Below are positions 1 to 7,504 of a DNA stretch of 53,120 bases, in pieces (the first letter of the stretch is position 1; each line of letters starts with the position of its first letter). The notes beneath the pieces were generated by a model. That model was given only the letters and a program-made list of their open reading frames with translations, was not told where the DNA came from and searched no databases. Origin of the DNA: Salaquimonas sp. (GTDB taxonomy: Bacteria > Pseudomonadota > Alphaproteobacteria > Rhizobiales > Rhizobiaceae). Location of the stretch: positions 1-53,120 of the forward strand of contig JAJDOK010000084.1 in assembly GCA_022340185.1 (NCBI GenBank). Reading direction: 5' to 3'. The translations under genes were made by a program, and so were the position numbers.

Positions 1-828
1 GTTCTAAAGGGCCGGTGCCGTCCGGAAATCCTGCACTCCTACTCCGCCGAGCGGCAGGCCGTGGCGCAGGATCTGATCGACTTCGACAGGGAGTGGGCAC
101 GCATCATCAGCGAACGCCCCGCAGAATCCGGCGGCGATGGCGAGGAGACGCCGAAGTTCCAGCGCTATTTCATCAAGAGCGGCCATTACACCGCCGGCAT
201 GTCGGTCTCCTACAAGCCGTCCGACCTCGTGGGCGAGGCCAAATGGCAATCGCTTGCGGCGGGTTTCGATATCGGCTCACGGTTCCACTCGGCACCGGTC
301 GTGCGCCTCGGCGATGCCAAGGCCGTCGAGATCGGCAGCGTTGTGAAGGCTGATGCGCGCTGGCACGTCTTCGCTTTCTGCCCGCGCGAGGAGCCGGCAT
401 TGGAGGGTTCGGCGATCCGCAGGCTTTGCGGCTACCTTGCGGCCGCGCCCGGTTCGCCCATCATCCGGCATACCGAAGCGGACGCGGATATCGATTCGGT
501 GATCGATTTTCGCGCGATCTTCCAGCAGGACCACAGGGAGTTGGACATCGCACAGATGCCCGACCTGCTGTTACCGAAGAAAGGCCGGTTCGGTCTCATC
601 GACTATGATAAGATGTTCTGCGCGCAAGCAAATGGCGGACCCGACATATTCGATCTTCGCGGCATCGACCGCGACAAGGGCTGCATGGTCGTCGTTCGCC
701 CCGACCAGTATGTCGCGCATGTCCTGCCACTCGACGCGCATGAGGAACTCGCCGTGTTTTTCGACCGGTTCATGCTGGAACAGCCGGACGTCGCCAGTGC
801 GGCCCGGCCGGCATCCGCCCTGGCCTGA
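1..828 (+). CDS. FAD-dependent aromatic monooxygenase (phenol 2-monooxygenase type), 3' part
   Basis: The reading frame is open from the first base, so the N-terminal FAD-binding half lies outside the window. The visible 275 residues begin with the motif ILHSYSAERQ and then AQDLIDFDREWA. Both are typical of the end of the FAD/substrate domain in class A flavin hydroxylases such as phenol 2-monooxygenase and 3-hydroxybenzoate 4-monooxygenase. The rest matches the thioredoxin-like C-terminal domain of these enzymes, ending in a segment with DKGCMVVVRPDQYVAHVLPL. Such enzymes use NADPH and oxygen to hydroxylate a phenolic ring. The exact substrate cannot be read from this part. It is followed on the opposite strand by the remnant of a TetR gene that may once have controlled it (inference from position). 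Confidence 0.85.
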   Translation, partial: VLKGRCRPEILHSYSAERQAVAQDLIDFDREWARIISERPAESGGDGEETPKFQRYFIKSGHYTAGMSVSYKPSDLVGEAKWQSLAAGFDIGSRFHSAPVVRLGDAKAVEIGSVVKADARWHVFAFCPREEPALEGSAIRRLCGYLAAAPGSPIIRHTEADADIDSVIDFRAIFQQDHRELDIAQMPDLLLPKKGRFGLIDYDKMFCAQANGGPDIFDLRGIDRDKGCMVVVRPDQYVAHVLPLDAHEELAVFFDRFMLEQPDVASAARPASALA

Positions 829-879
829 GCGCGTCGCGCCGTTGCGAGGGACCCTGTTCGGATAACCTGCGGCAGTCGA

Positions 880-1244
880 TCAACCTTGAGGCTGGCGCAT
901 CGGTGCCGCAAAGGCGCGCGCGAAACGGCGTACCAGCGCCTTGCGCATGCCGTCATCGGGATCGAACTGGCTCTGCGTGTTGAGCCCGCGCAGGAAAACA
1001 CGGCATATCGTCCAGATTTCCTCAAGGGCCTGATTGTCCACGCCGGTGAAGCCGTAATTCGCGATCAGGGTTTCGTTGATCGCATCGTTCCAGAGTGCGA
1101 ACTTGTCGGCGATGCGCTGGCGGAACACTTCGTCGGTACGCGAGGCGACGAGGATTTCGAGAAGCGCCCGCTCCTCGCGGGTGTCGACCATCTTTTCCCA
1201 CATCAAGACGATTTCGGCCTCCACGTCGATGACCGGATCAGCAT
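880..1244 (-). pseudogene. TetR/AcrR-family regulator, C-terminal remnant cut by an IS
   Basis: About 120 residues remain, from roughly DPVIDVEAEIVLMWEKM to the stop at 880. The helical pattern and motifs such as REERALLEILVASRTD resemble the ligand-binding C-terminal domain of TetR-family repressors. The N-terminal helix-turn-helix is gone: the frame runs straight into the left inverted repeat of the IS3-family element at 1245. No matching N-terminal half is seen just beyond the right end of the IS (2565 onward), so the insertion was probably accompanied by a deletion. The gene lies tail-to-tail with the monooxygenase. Its family is judged from general features only, so the TetR call is moderately sure and the truncation is clear. 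Confidence 0.7.
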
Positions 1245-1306
1245 TGGACTTGCCCGGGAAACGTTGAGGGACTTTCTGGTAGCGACAGACGCGACAGGAG
1301 GACCCG

Positions 1307-1690
1307 ATGGGCAAACGCGAGAGACGGACATTCACCGAAGAGTTCAAGCAGGAAGCCGTGCGGCTGACAGAAACCAGCGGCCGCACGATCGCCCAGGTTG
1401 CGGAAGATTTGGGACTTGGCCTTACGACCCTGACGCGCTGGAAACGGCAATACCGGGAAGCTGATCTGCTGGCCGGCCCGCATGAGGATACGGCCAGGGA
1501 GCTGGCACGGCTTCGCAAGGAGAATGAGCTTCTTCGTCAGGAGTGTGAGATTCTCAAGCGGGCCGCAACTTATTTCGCCAAGGACGGGGTGAGGCCGGGA
1601 GCGCCATCGGTTCGAGCGACCAGGCCGAACGATGAGGTTCCGCCTTGTCGATCAGGCGAAAAAGGAATTCCCCGTGCATCGCCTGTGTAG
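1307..1690 (+). CDS. IS3-family transposase OrfA (helix-turn-helix subunit)
   Basis: This 127-residue ORF has the classic IS3 OrfA layout. Residues about 8-45 form a helix-turn-helix (RRTFTEEFKQEAVRL, then IAQVAEDLGLGLTTLTRWK). A leucine-zipper-like stretch follows (ELARLRKENELLRQECEILK). The protein would bind the inverted repeats and join with OrfB, normally through a -1 ribosomal frameshift. It is longer than usual because the frame stays open past the expected end near the motif YFAKDG and overlaps orfB by 59 bases. The start is an ATG preceded by GACAGGAGGACCCG, a strong ribosome binding site. OrfA itself looks intact. Confidence 0.85.
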   Translation: MGKRERRTFTEEFKQEAVRLTETSGRTIAQVAEDLGLGLTTLTRWKRQYREADLLAGPHEDTARELARLRKENELLRQECEILKRAATYFAKDGVRPGAPSVRATRPNDEVPPCRSGEKGIPRASPV

Positions 1691-2564
1691 CGTTCTTGAC
1701 GTCGCCGTGAGCGGCTATTTTGCCTGGAAGGGCCGTCCCGCCAGTCGCCGGCAAAAAGAAGATCTGGTCCTGCTGGCACATATCCGGGCGCAGTTTGCGA
1801 CGTCCAATGAGACCTACGGCGCACCGCGCATGCATGCCGGGCTCACCGAAGAAGGGCATGCTGTCAGGCGACATCGCGTCGCCCGGCTGATGCGTGACAA
1901 TGGCCTGAAGGCCTTGCAGAAGGCCGCTACAAGAAGACGACGGACAGCCACCATGGCGGCCCCGTCGCCGCCAATCTCCTCGATCAGGATTTTGCCTGTG
2001 CCGGCCCCGATCAGAAGTGGGGCGCCGACATCAGTTACATCTGGACGGCTGAAGGCTGGCTCTACCTGGCGATCGTGCTTGATCTCCACTCCAGGCGCAT
2101 TGTCGCCCTCTCGGCGGCGCTTCGCTTGCCTGCCGGGTAATAGATGGGCAACGAGCGACCGGTTGAAAAAGGACCTGGCCCTCAACGCATTACAGCGCGC
2201 CATTGCTCTTCGCGAACCATCACCCGGTCTGATTCAGCACACGGATCGCGGCAGCCAGTATTGTTCGCACGATTATCAACGGTTGCTGAAAGCGCACGGC
2301 ATCATCCCGTCGATGAGCGACAAGGGCAATGGCCACGATAACGCCATGGTGGAAACGGTGTTCAAGACGATCAAGAACGAACTGGTCTGGAGAACGACAT
2401 TCCAGACCCGCGCCGCCGCCGAACTGGCTCTTGGCCGATACATCGACGGCTTCGACAATCCGCGCCGGCGGCATTCCGCCCTGGGATACAAATCGCCGGC
2501 ATCATTCGATGCCGAAATGGCCATCACAGAGCGAAAGCCTCTCCACCAAATCCGGGCAAGTCCA
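1632..2564 (+). pseudogene. IS3-family transposase OrfB (DDE integrase), broken
   Basis: The beginning (MRFRLVDQAKKEFPVHRLC) and the end (HTDRGSQYCS, then NAMVETVFKTIKNELVW, then RRRHSALGYKSP) are typical OrfB sequence in one frame. The middle part, including the first catalytic aspartate (WGADISYIW), reads only in another frame (codons starting at positions congruent to 2 modulo 3). A one-base deletion near 1922-1925 causes the first shift. The 37-nt insertion at 2106-2142 shifts the frame back. The two lesions compensate, so a 377-residue ORF (1632-2765) stays open, but residues of about 98-172 are scrambled and the first catalytic Asp is lost. The frame also runs out through the right inverted repeat without a stop of its own. 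The product should be inactive. Confidence 0.85.
2106..2142 (+). repeat. 37-nt insertion in IS3 orfB, copy A
   Basis: An extra segment separates the codons for RRIVG from those for WATSDRLKK, which are adjacent in IS3 OrfB proteins. The first 32 nt (2106-2137, beginning CCCTCTCGGCGGC and ending GCCTGCCGGG) are identical to 38214-38245, inside a different IS3-family transposase fragment. Both copies are followed after five further bases by N-ATGGG. The length of 37 is inferred by restoring the expected protein motif, so the ends may slide by a base or two. See copy B at 38214. Confidence 0.8.
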
Positions 2565-2761
2565 GTTCGCTACCAACCGGATAGATGGCGGCGATGCGTA
2601 TACAGGCCTTACTCCACCGGAACGCAAGAAATCTGCAGGAGGTGCTGGAACACGAAGCTTGCGCAGCTTCTCGCGTCGACGGTGATTCGCCACAAGCAAA
2701 CCCTCCCACAAATGGAGATTGCCGGATATGTCCCGCGAGGTCGTGTATACTTGGAGGGAAC
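2565..2761. other. Intergenic stretch between the IS and the lyase gene
   Basis: No gene is convincing here. An open frame continues upstream of the lyase start at 2762, but it has no family-like sequence and reads through bases where no ribosome binding site is seen. It therefore looks like leader DNA that probably holds the lyase promoter. No remnant of the TetR N-terminus interrupted by the IS could be recognised. Confidence 0.5.
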
Positions 2762-4495
2762 ATGAATTCGAATGCGTTGAGTCGGTGCGAACGGAGGAGA
2801 ACAGGCGTGACGTTGGAACTGACAGGTGAGGACCTGACAATCGGGCAGATTGCCGAGGTGGCGCGTGGCGGCAAGGTGGCACTTACCAGCGAGCGGGCGG
2901 TTGTCGACCGGGTGCACAGATCGCGTGAGGTGATCCGCCGAGCCGTCGAAACCGGCGAGCAGGTCTATGGCGTAACGACCTTGTTCGGCGGACTTGCCAA
3001 CCAGTATGTCGGACCGGAATTGCTGACCGACGTGCAGCGCGTCGCATTGTGGCAGCACAAGTCGACGACGGGGCCGCGCCTGCCGGAGGCAGATGTGCGA
3101 TCGACCATGCTCTTGCGCGCGAACTCGCTTTTGAAAGGTGCGTCGGGAATCCGTCTCGAGATCATCGAGCGCTATGTGACCTTCCTGAATGCCGGCGCCC
3201 ATCCGCATGTCTTTCAGCGCGGCTCCATCGGCGCATCGGGAGACCTCGTTCCGCTAAGCTATATTGGCGCGTCGGTGCTGGGTCTCGATCCGGCTTTTCT
3301 GGTCGACATGAAAGGCGAGACACTGGATTGCCACACTGCGCTGGAGCGGCTTGGCCTGGAACCTTTGCCGCCGGAACCGAAGGAAGGCCTTGCGCTGAAC
3401 AATGGCACCGGCGCCTCGACCGGCGTCGCAGCGAACGTCGTGGCAAGGGCGAACGAACTCGTTGCGCTGGCGCTTGGCATCCACGCGCTTTACGCCCAGT
3501 CATTGCTTGCTACCGACCAGAGCTTCATGCCCTTCATCCATGCAATGAAGCCGCATGACGGCCAGGTCTGGACAGCGGCGCGCATGCTGGAACTGATCGA
3601 GGGATCGAAAATCATCCGTTCGGAAAACGCGGGACAGCGCGCCCACCGCGCCGGCAAACTGATCCAGGACCGGTACGGCCTGCGCTGCCTGCCGCAATTC
3701 CTCGGGCCGATCGTCGACGGTCTCGCCACGGGGGCTCGCCAGATCGAGGTCGAGGCCAATTGCGCCAATGACAATCCGCTGATCGATCCCGACACCGGCG
3801 AGATCTTCCATACCGGCAACTTCCTTGCCCAGTACACCGCCACGGCGATGGATTCGCTGCGCTATTTCATCGGACTGATGGCAAAGCACATCGACAGCCA
3901 GATCGCCCTGATGATCACGCCGGAATTCTCCAACGGCCTCAATCCGTCGCTGGTCGGCAACATGGCGGGCGGCGTCAATGTCGGCTTCAAGTCGCTGCAT
4001 GTCGGCACCAACCAGATGATGACGCATATCTGCTTTCTCGGGCAATCGGTCGCCGACCGTTTTCCGACCCATGCGGAGATGTACAACCAGAACATCAACA
4101 GCCAGGCGATGAACGCGGCCAATATCGCCCGCGACCAGCTCGACATTCTGGAGCATTTTCTCGCGGCGGCCGCGATTACCGGTGTCCAGGCCGTCGAATT
4201 GCGCTCGAAGGAAACCGCCGGCACCCATGACGCCCGCGCGGTGCTGTCGCCAGCGACCGTGCCGCTCTACGAGGCGACACGCCGCGCCGCCAAGGGCGAA
4301 CCCGAAGCCGACCAGCCGCTGCTGTGGAACGATTTCGACGGCTTCATTCAGGACATGGTGGAGGGAACGCTCGCTTCGATCTCGTCGCGCGGCGCCGTTA
4401 TCGAAGCGGTCCGCCCGGTCTGGGAGTCCCTGGCGGAATTCTCTGCGCGGGAGCCCGTCAGTCCGAGAAGCTCTGTCCGCGTTTTTCGGGAATGA
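2762..4495 (+). CDS. MIO-dependent aromatic amino acid ammonia-lyase or aminomutase (PAL/HAL family)
   Basis: The 577-residue protein belongs to the histidine/phenylalanine ammonia-lyase family, which removes ammonia from aromatic amino acids (some members shift it to the beta carbon). The MIO cofactor triad is in GSIGASGDLVPLSY (Ala-Ser-Gly at 158-160). Other family motifs are LIQDRYGLRCLPQ, ANDNPLIDPDTGEIFHTGNF and PEFSNGLNPSLVGN. The sequence resembles cyanobacterial PALs more than bacterial HutH. Two positions are odd. The selectivity pair that is Phe-Leu in PAL, His-Leu in TAL and Ser-His in HAL is Gln98-His99, and the inner loop reads TTLFG (72-76) instead of TxGFG. The ATG at 2762 follows GGAGGGAAC, which fixes the start. 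The 3' end overlaps livM on the other strand by 38 bp. The substrate is not determined. Confidence 0.85.
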   Translation: MNSNALSRCERRRTGVTLELTGEDLTIGQIAEVARGGKVALTSERAVVDRVHRSREVIRRAVETGEQVYGVTTLFGGLANQYVGPELLTDVQRVALWQHKSTTGPRLPEADVRSTMLLRANSLLKGASGIRLEIIERYVTFLNAGAHPHVFQRGSIGASGDLVPLSYIGASVLGLDPAFLVDMKGETLDCHTALERLGLEPLPPEPKEGLALNNGTGASTGVAANVVARANELVALALGIHALYAQSLLATDQSFMPFIHAMKPHDGQVWTAARMLELIEGSKIIRSENAGQRAHRAGKLIQDRYGLRCLPQFLGPIVDGLATGARQIEVEANCANDNPLIDPDTGEIFHTGNFLAQYTATAMDSLRYFIGLMAKHIDSQIALMITPEFSNGLNPSLVGNMAGGVNVGFKSLHVGTNQMMTHICFLGQSVADRFPTHAEMYNQNINSQAMNAANIARDQLDILEHFLAAAAITGVQAVELRSKETAGTHDARAVLSPATVPLYEATRRAAKGEPEADQPLLWNDFDGFIQDMVEGTLASISSRGAVIEAVRPVWESLAEFSAREPVSPRSSVRVFRE

Positions 4496-5786
4496 GGCCT
4501 CTCGGCATGAAGCGCAGCACCACCAGCAACACGACCCCCATGACCACCAGGCGCATTTGCGATGCGTTGGCCAAGAGGTGGTGACGCAGTTCGCTTTGCT
4601 CACCCAGGCCGCGGGTCAACAGATCGAGCAGCCAGACCCCGGCAGGTTCGGCCTCGACCCAGCAGAACCAGATCAGGAAGCCGCCAAGCACCGCACCCCA
4701 ATTGTTTCCCGAGCCGCCGATGATCATCATGATCCAGATCAGGAAGGTGAAGCGCTGCGGCTGGTAGGAGCTGGGAGTGAACTGGCCGTCCAGCGTGACG
4801 AGCATGGCGCCGCCGAGGCCGATCACCGCGGCCCCCAGCACGAAGACGGTCAGGTGGATTTTCTTGATGTCCTTGCCCATCGCATTGGCGGCGACTTCGT
4901 TGTCGCGAACGGCGCGCATCATGCGGCCCCAGGGCGAGTTGAGCGCGCTTTCCGAAAGCCACATCAACAGGGCCAGCACCGGAATGAAAAGCGCGGCGAA
5001 GCAGAGCTTGACGAAGATCGTGGAGAAGCCATCCACCGGCTGACCCAGTCCGGCCGCCAGATGCTGAAACCATATCGCCTGCTGCAGGTCGATCTCGTAG
5101 GGAGCAGGACGCGGCAGGCCCACCACGTTCTTGACACCACGGGTCAGCCAGTCCTCGTTGCGGACCAACGTGACCAGGATTTCGGATATGCCGAAGGTCG
5201 CGATCGCGAGATAGTCCGTGCGCAGTCCCAGCGCCGCCTTGCCCACCAGCCAAGCTACACCGGCAGCAAGCACGGGGGCGACAATCCATGAAGCCAGGAT
5301 CGGCAGGCCAAGACCGCCCAGATATCCGCTGAGCGAAGGATCGACTGCCTCGATTGCCTCCGTTGCGGGACCGAAAACCTGCTTGAGCAGGAAAATCGCG
5401 ATCATGATGATCGCCGCCAGGACAAGCTGCTTAAGGCGTGTCCGCAGCTTGAGCTTTCTTGCGACCACGAGGCATGCCGCAATGGCAACCGCGACGATGA
5501 AGGCCGAGATCGCTATGCCTCTCCCCCCTGCCGACCAGGCGGCGCCGACCGGAGGTTCGGCAACCAGAACGACGGCCATGCCGCCGACGGCGCAGAATCC
5601 CATGACGCCGAAATTGACCAGCCCCGCATAGCCCCATTGGATGTTGACGCCGAGCGACATGATCGCCGAGATCAGGCAAAGGTTGAGAATGGTCGTCACC
5701 ACCGACCAGCTTTGCACCAGACCGGTCGCGATCAACAGCAACGCCATGACGGCGAAAAGGAAAATTCTGGAATGCAGGAGCTTCAT
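4458..5786 (-). CDS. livM: Branched-chain amino acid-type ABC transporter permease LivM
   Basis: The 442-residue membrane protein has about ten hydrophobic segments and the LivM-type motif NIQWGYAGLVNFGVMGF near the N-terminus. The cytoplasmic coupling motif (SPWGRMMRAVRDNEVAANAMG) contacts the ATPases. It forms the inner-membrane channel with LivH. The ATG at 5786 overlaps the livH stop by four bases (ATGA), so the upstream in-frame extension is not used. The operon order on this strand is SBP - livG - livF - livH - livM. Its tail overlaps the tail of the convergent lyase gene. The transported substrate may be an aromatic or beta-amino acid rather than leucine, given the neighbours (inference). 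Confidence 0.9.
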   Translation of the reverse strand: MKLLHSRIFLFAVMALLLIATGLVQSWSVVTTILNLCLISAIMSLGVNIQWGYAGLVNFGVMGFCAVGGMAVVLVAEPPVGAAWSAGGRGIAISAFIVAVAIAACLVVARKLKLRTRLKQLVLAAIIMIAIFLLKQVFGPATEAIEAVDPSLSGYLGGLGLPILASWIVAPVLAAGVAWLVGKAALGLRTDYLAIATFGISEILVTLVRNEDWLTRGVKNVVGLPRPAPYEIDLQQAIWFQHLAAGLGQPVDGFSTIFVKLCFAALFIPVLALLMWLSESALNSPWGRMMRAVRDNEVAANAMGKDIKKIHLTVFVLGAAVIGLGGAMLVTLDGQFTPSSYQPQRFTFLIWIMMIIGGSGNNWGAVLGGFLIWFCWVEAEPAGVWLLDLLTRGLGEQSELRHHLLANASQMRLVVMGVVLLVVLRFMPRGLIPEKRGQSFSD

Positions 5787-6796
5787 GCCGATCGCTTTCC
5801 AAGCAGGCCTGTTGGCCGGGTAAAGAGCACGATGATCAGAATGAAGAACGAGATCGCGTATTTGTAGTCGGTTGCCAGGAACTGGAGCAGCCCGTCGGGC
5901 TGCCACGAAGGCGGCACCAGGTACGACACCAGTCGCTTGTAGGGGTAGGTGAGCGCCACCTCGGAAAAGGCCACCAGAAAGCCGCCGGCGATCGCGCCCA
6001 GCGGATTGCCGAAGCCGCCGGCGATCGCCGCCGCGAAGATTGGCATCAGCAATTCCTGGTAGACAAACGGCTTGTAGCTCTTGTCCATGCCGTAGAGCGT
6101 GCCGGCGATGGCGGCGAGCGACGCCGCAATCGTCCAGGCAAGCATCACCACCTTTTCCGGGTCGATGCCCGAAAGCAGCGCCAGGTCCTCGTTGTCGGCA
6201 TAGGCGCGCATCGTCTTGCCGGTCCGGGTGCGCTCAAGGAACCAGAATAGCAGCGCCACGCAAGCGACAGCGACGATGATGGTGGCCGCCTGTGTCGTCC
6301 TGAACGACATGCCTTCGGCAAGGCCGGTACGTTCCTTGAATTCGCGAGCGGAGATGATGAAGCGCACGCCGTCGTCGAAATTGCGGTCCTCGGGGCCAAT
6401 CACGAACCGGGTCAGGCCGCTGAAGAAGAACATCAGGCCCGCCGAAACGATGACCATGATGATCGGCTCGACCCGCCTAACGCGATAGAAGCGATAGACC
6501 CAGCGGTCGGTGAGCAATGTCACCGCAATGGTCGCGGCAATGCTCACCGGCAGGGCGAGAAGCGCCGTCGACAGCGGCTGTATGGATATGCCGGCAGCTT
6601 GCAGACCCCACACGGTGAAAATCGTGATCATCGTGCCGAACGACATCATCTCGCCATGGGCGAAATTGGAGAACCGCAGGACCGAGAAGATCAGCGTGAC
6701 ACCGAGGGCGCCGAGCGCGATCTGGCAGCCATAGGTCGTCGCCGGAATGACGAGGTAGTTGGCCGCGAGCACGACGGCGTTAAGCAGGTTCTCCAA
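5783..6796 (-). CDS. livH: Branched-chain amino acid-type ABC transporter permease LivH
   Basis: The 337-residue protein has LivH features. The motif LGVTLIFSVLRFSNFAHGEM near residue 33 is followed by eight or so membrane spans and the coupling loop TRTGKTMRAYADNEDLALL. It ends in ILIIVLFTRPTGLLGKRSA, the usual LivH tail. The best start is a TTG at 6796, three bases after the livF stop, with a G-rich ribosome binding site (CTGGGGGG) inside the end of livF. It is translationally coupled to livM by an ATGA overlap. It partners LivM in the membrane channel. Confidence 0.9.
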   Translation of the reverse strand: MENLLNAVVLAANYLVIPATTYGCQIALGALGVTLIFSVLRFSNFAHGEMMSFGTMITIFTVWGLQAAGISIQPLSTALLALPVSIAATIAVTLLTDRWVYRFYRVRRVEPIIMVIVSAGLMFFFSGLTRFVIGPEDRNFDDGVRFIISAREFKERTGLAEGMSFRTTQAATIIVAVACVALLFWFLERTRTGKTMRAYADNEDLALLSGIDPEKVVMLAWTIAASLAAIAGTLYGMDKSYKPFVYQELLMPIFAAAIAGGFGNPLGAIAGGFLVAFSEVALTYPYKRLVSYLVPPSWQPDGLLQFLATDYKYAISFFILIIVLFTRPTGLLGKRSA

Positions 6797-6799
6797 TCG

Positions 6800-7504
6800 T
6801 CAGCCCCCCAGGAAAGACATTCGCACTTCATCGTCGGCCAGAAGGGCCCTGCCGCTGCCCGTGAACCTGTTCTCGCCCTGGACCAGCACATAGCCGGTAT
6901 CGGCGATCGCCAGCGCCTGCTGCGCGTTCTGCTCGACCATGAGGATGGCGACGCCGCGATGGGCGATCTCAATGACCTTGTCAAACAGTTCATGCACGAC
7001 GATCGGAGAAACGCCGGCGGTCGGTTCGTCCAGAATCAACACGGAGGGTTTCGTCATCAGGGCGCGGCCGACCGCGACCTGCTGGCGCTGACCGCCTGAG
7101 AGTTCGCCGGCCGGCTGGCGCCGCTTTTCGGCAAGAACGGGAAAGAGTTCGAAAACCTCGCCAATGGTTTCCGCCACGCCTTGCGCGCGCGTGACCCCGC
7201 CCATTTCGAGATTTTCCTCGACGGTCATCGAGGCAAAGACATTGTGCGTCTGTGGCACGAGGCTCATGCCTCTTGCGACGCGCAGTTGCGGCGGCAGGCC
7301 GGTGATGTCCTCGCCGTCGAGTATCACCTTTCCACGGCGAAGAACGAGCATGCCGAAAACGGCTTTCATCGCGGTTGACTTGCCGGCGCCGTTCGGTCCG
7401 ACAACGACCGATATCTCGCCCTTCTCGACTTCGACGGTGCAGCCTCGCAGGATGTCCGTACCGGTATAGCCGCCGGTCATGTCCTGCCCCGAGAGGAATG
7501 CCAT
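6800..7504 (-). CDS. livF: ABC transporter ATP-binding protein LivF
   Basis: This is one of the two ATPases of the Liv-type importer. In the 234-residue protein the Walker A motif is GPNGAGKST, the Q-loop region is SLVPQTHNVFASMTV, the signature is LSGGQRQQ and Walker B is [13 protein letters not shown], followed by the H-loop-type region ILMVEQN in which the usual His is replaced, as is normal for LivF. The ATG at 7504 overlaps the livG stop (TGATG). A TTG one codon earlier is possible but less likely. It acts at the inner face of the cytoplasmic membrane with LivG. Confidence 0.9.
   Translation of the reverse strand: MAFLSGQDMTGGYTGTDILRGCTVEVEKGEISVVVGPNGAGKSTAMKAVFGMLVLRRGKVILDGEDITGLPPQLRVARGMSLVPQTHNVFASMTVEENLEMGGVTRAQGVAETIGEVFELFPVLAEKRRQPAGELSGGQRQQVAVGRALMTKPSVLILDEPTAGVSPIVVHELFDKVIEIAHRGVAILMVEQNAQQALAIADTGYVLVQGENRFTGSGRALLADDEVRMSFLGG

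Larger units (their letters stand above)
1245..2564 (+). mobile_element. IS3-family insertion sequence, degenerate
   Basis: Perfect 13-bp terminal inverted repeats are visible: TGGACTTGCCCGG at 1245-1257 and its complement CCGGGCAAGTCCA at 2552-2564. They start with TG and end with CA, as IS3 elements do. The 1320-bp length is normal for the family. Between the repeats lie overlapping orfA and orfB of the usual IS3 arrangement. The flanking bases (CAT on the left, GTT on the right) do not form a target-site duplication, which suggests a deletion or recombination after insertion. The element is not intact: orfB has a one-base deletion near 1922-1925 and carries an extra 37-nt segment at 2106-2142. 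Confidence 0.9.

Noticed and set aside
2585-2761. N-terminal extension of the lyase from 2585
   Set aside because: There is no ribosome binding site, it is unlike family N-termini, and a strong site precedes the ATG at 2762.
4182-5291. Long plus-strand open frame (369 codons) across the lyase end and livM
   Set aside because: It is antisense to livM and shares no family motif. The high GC content makes such shadow frames common.
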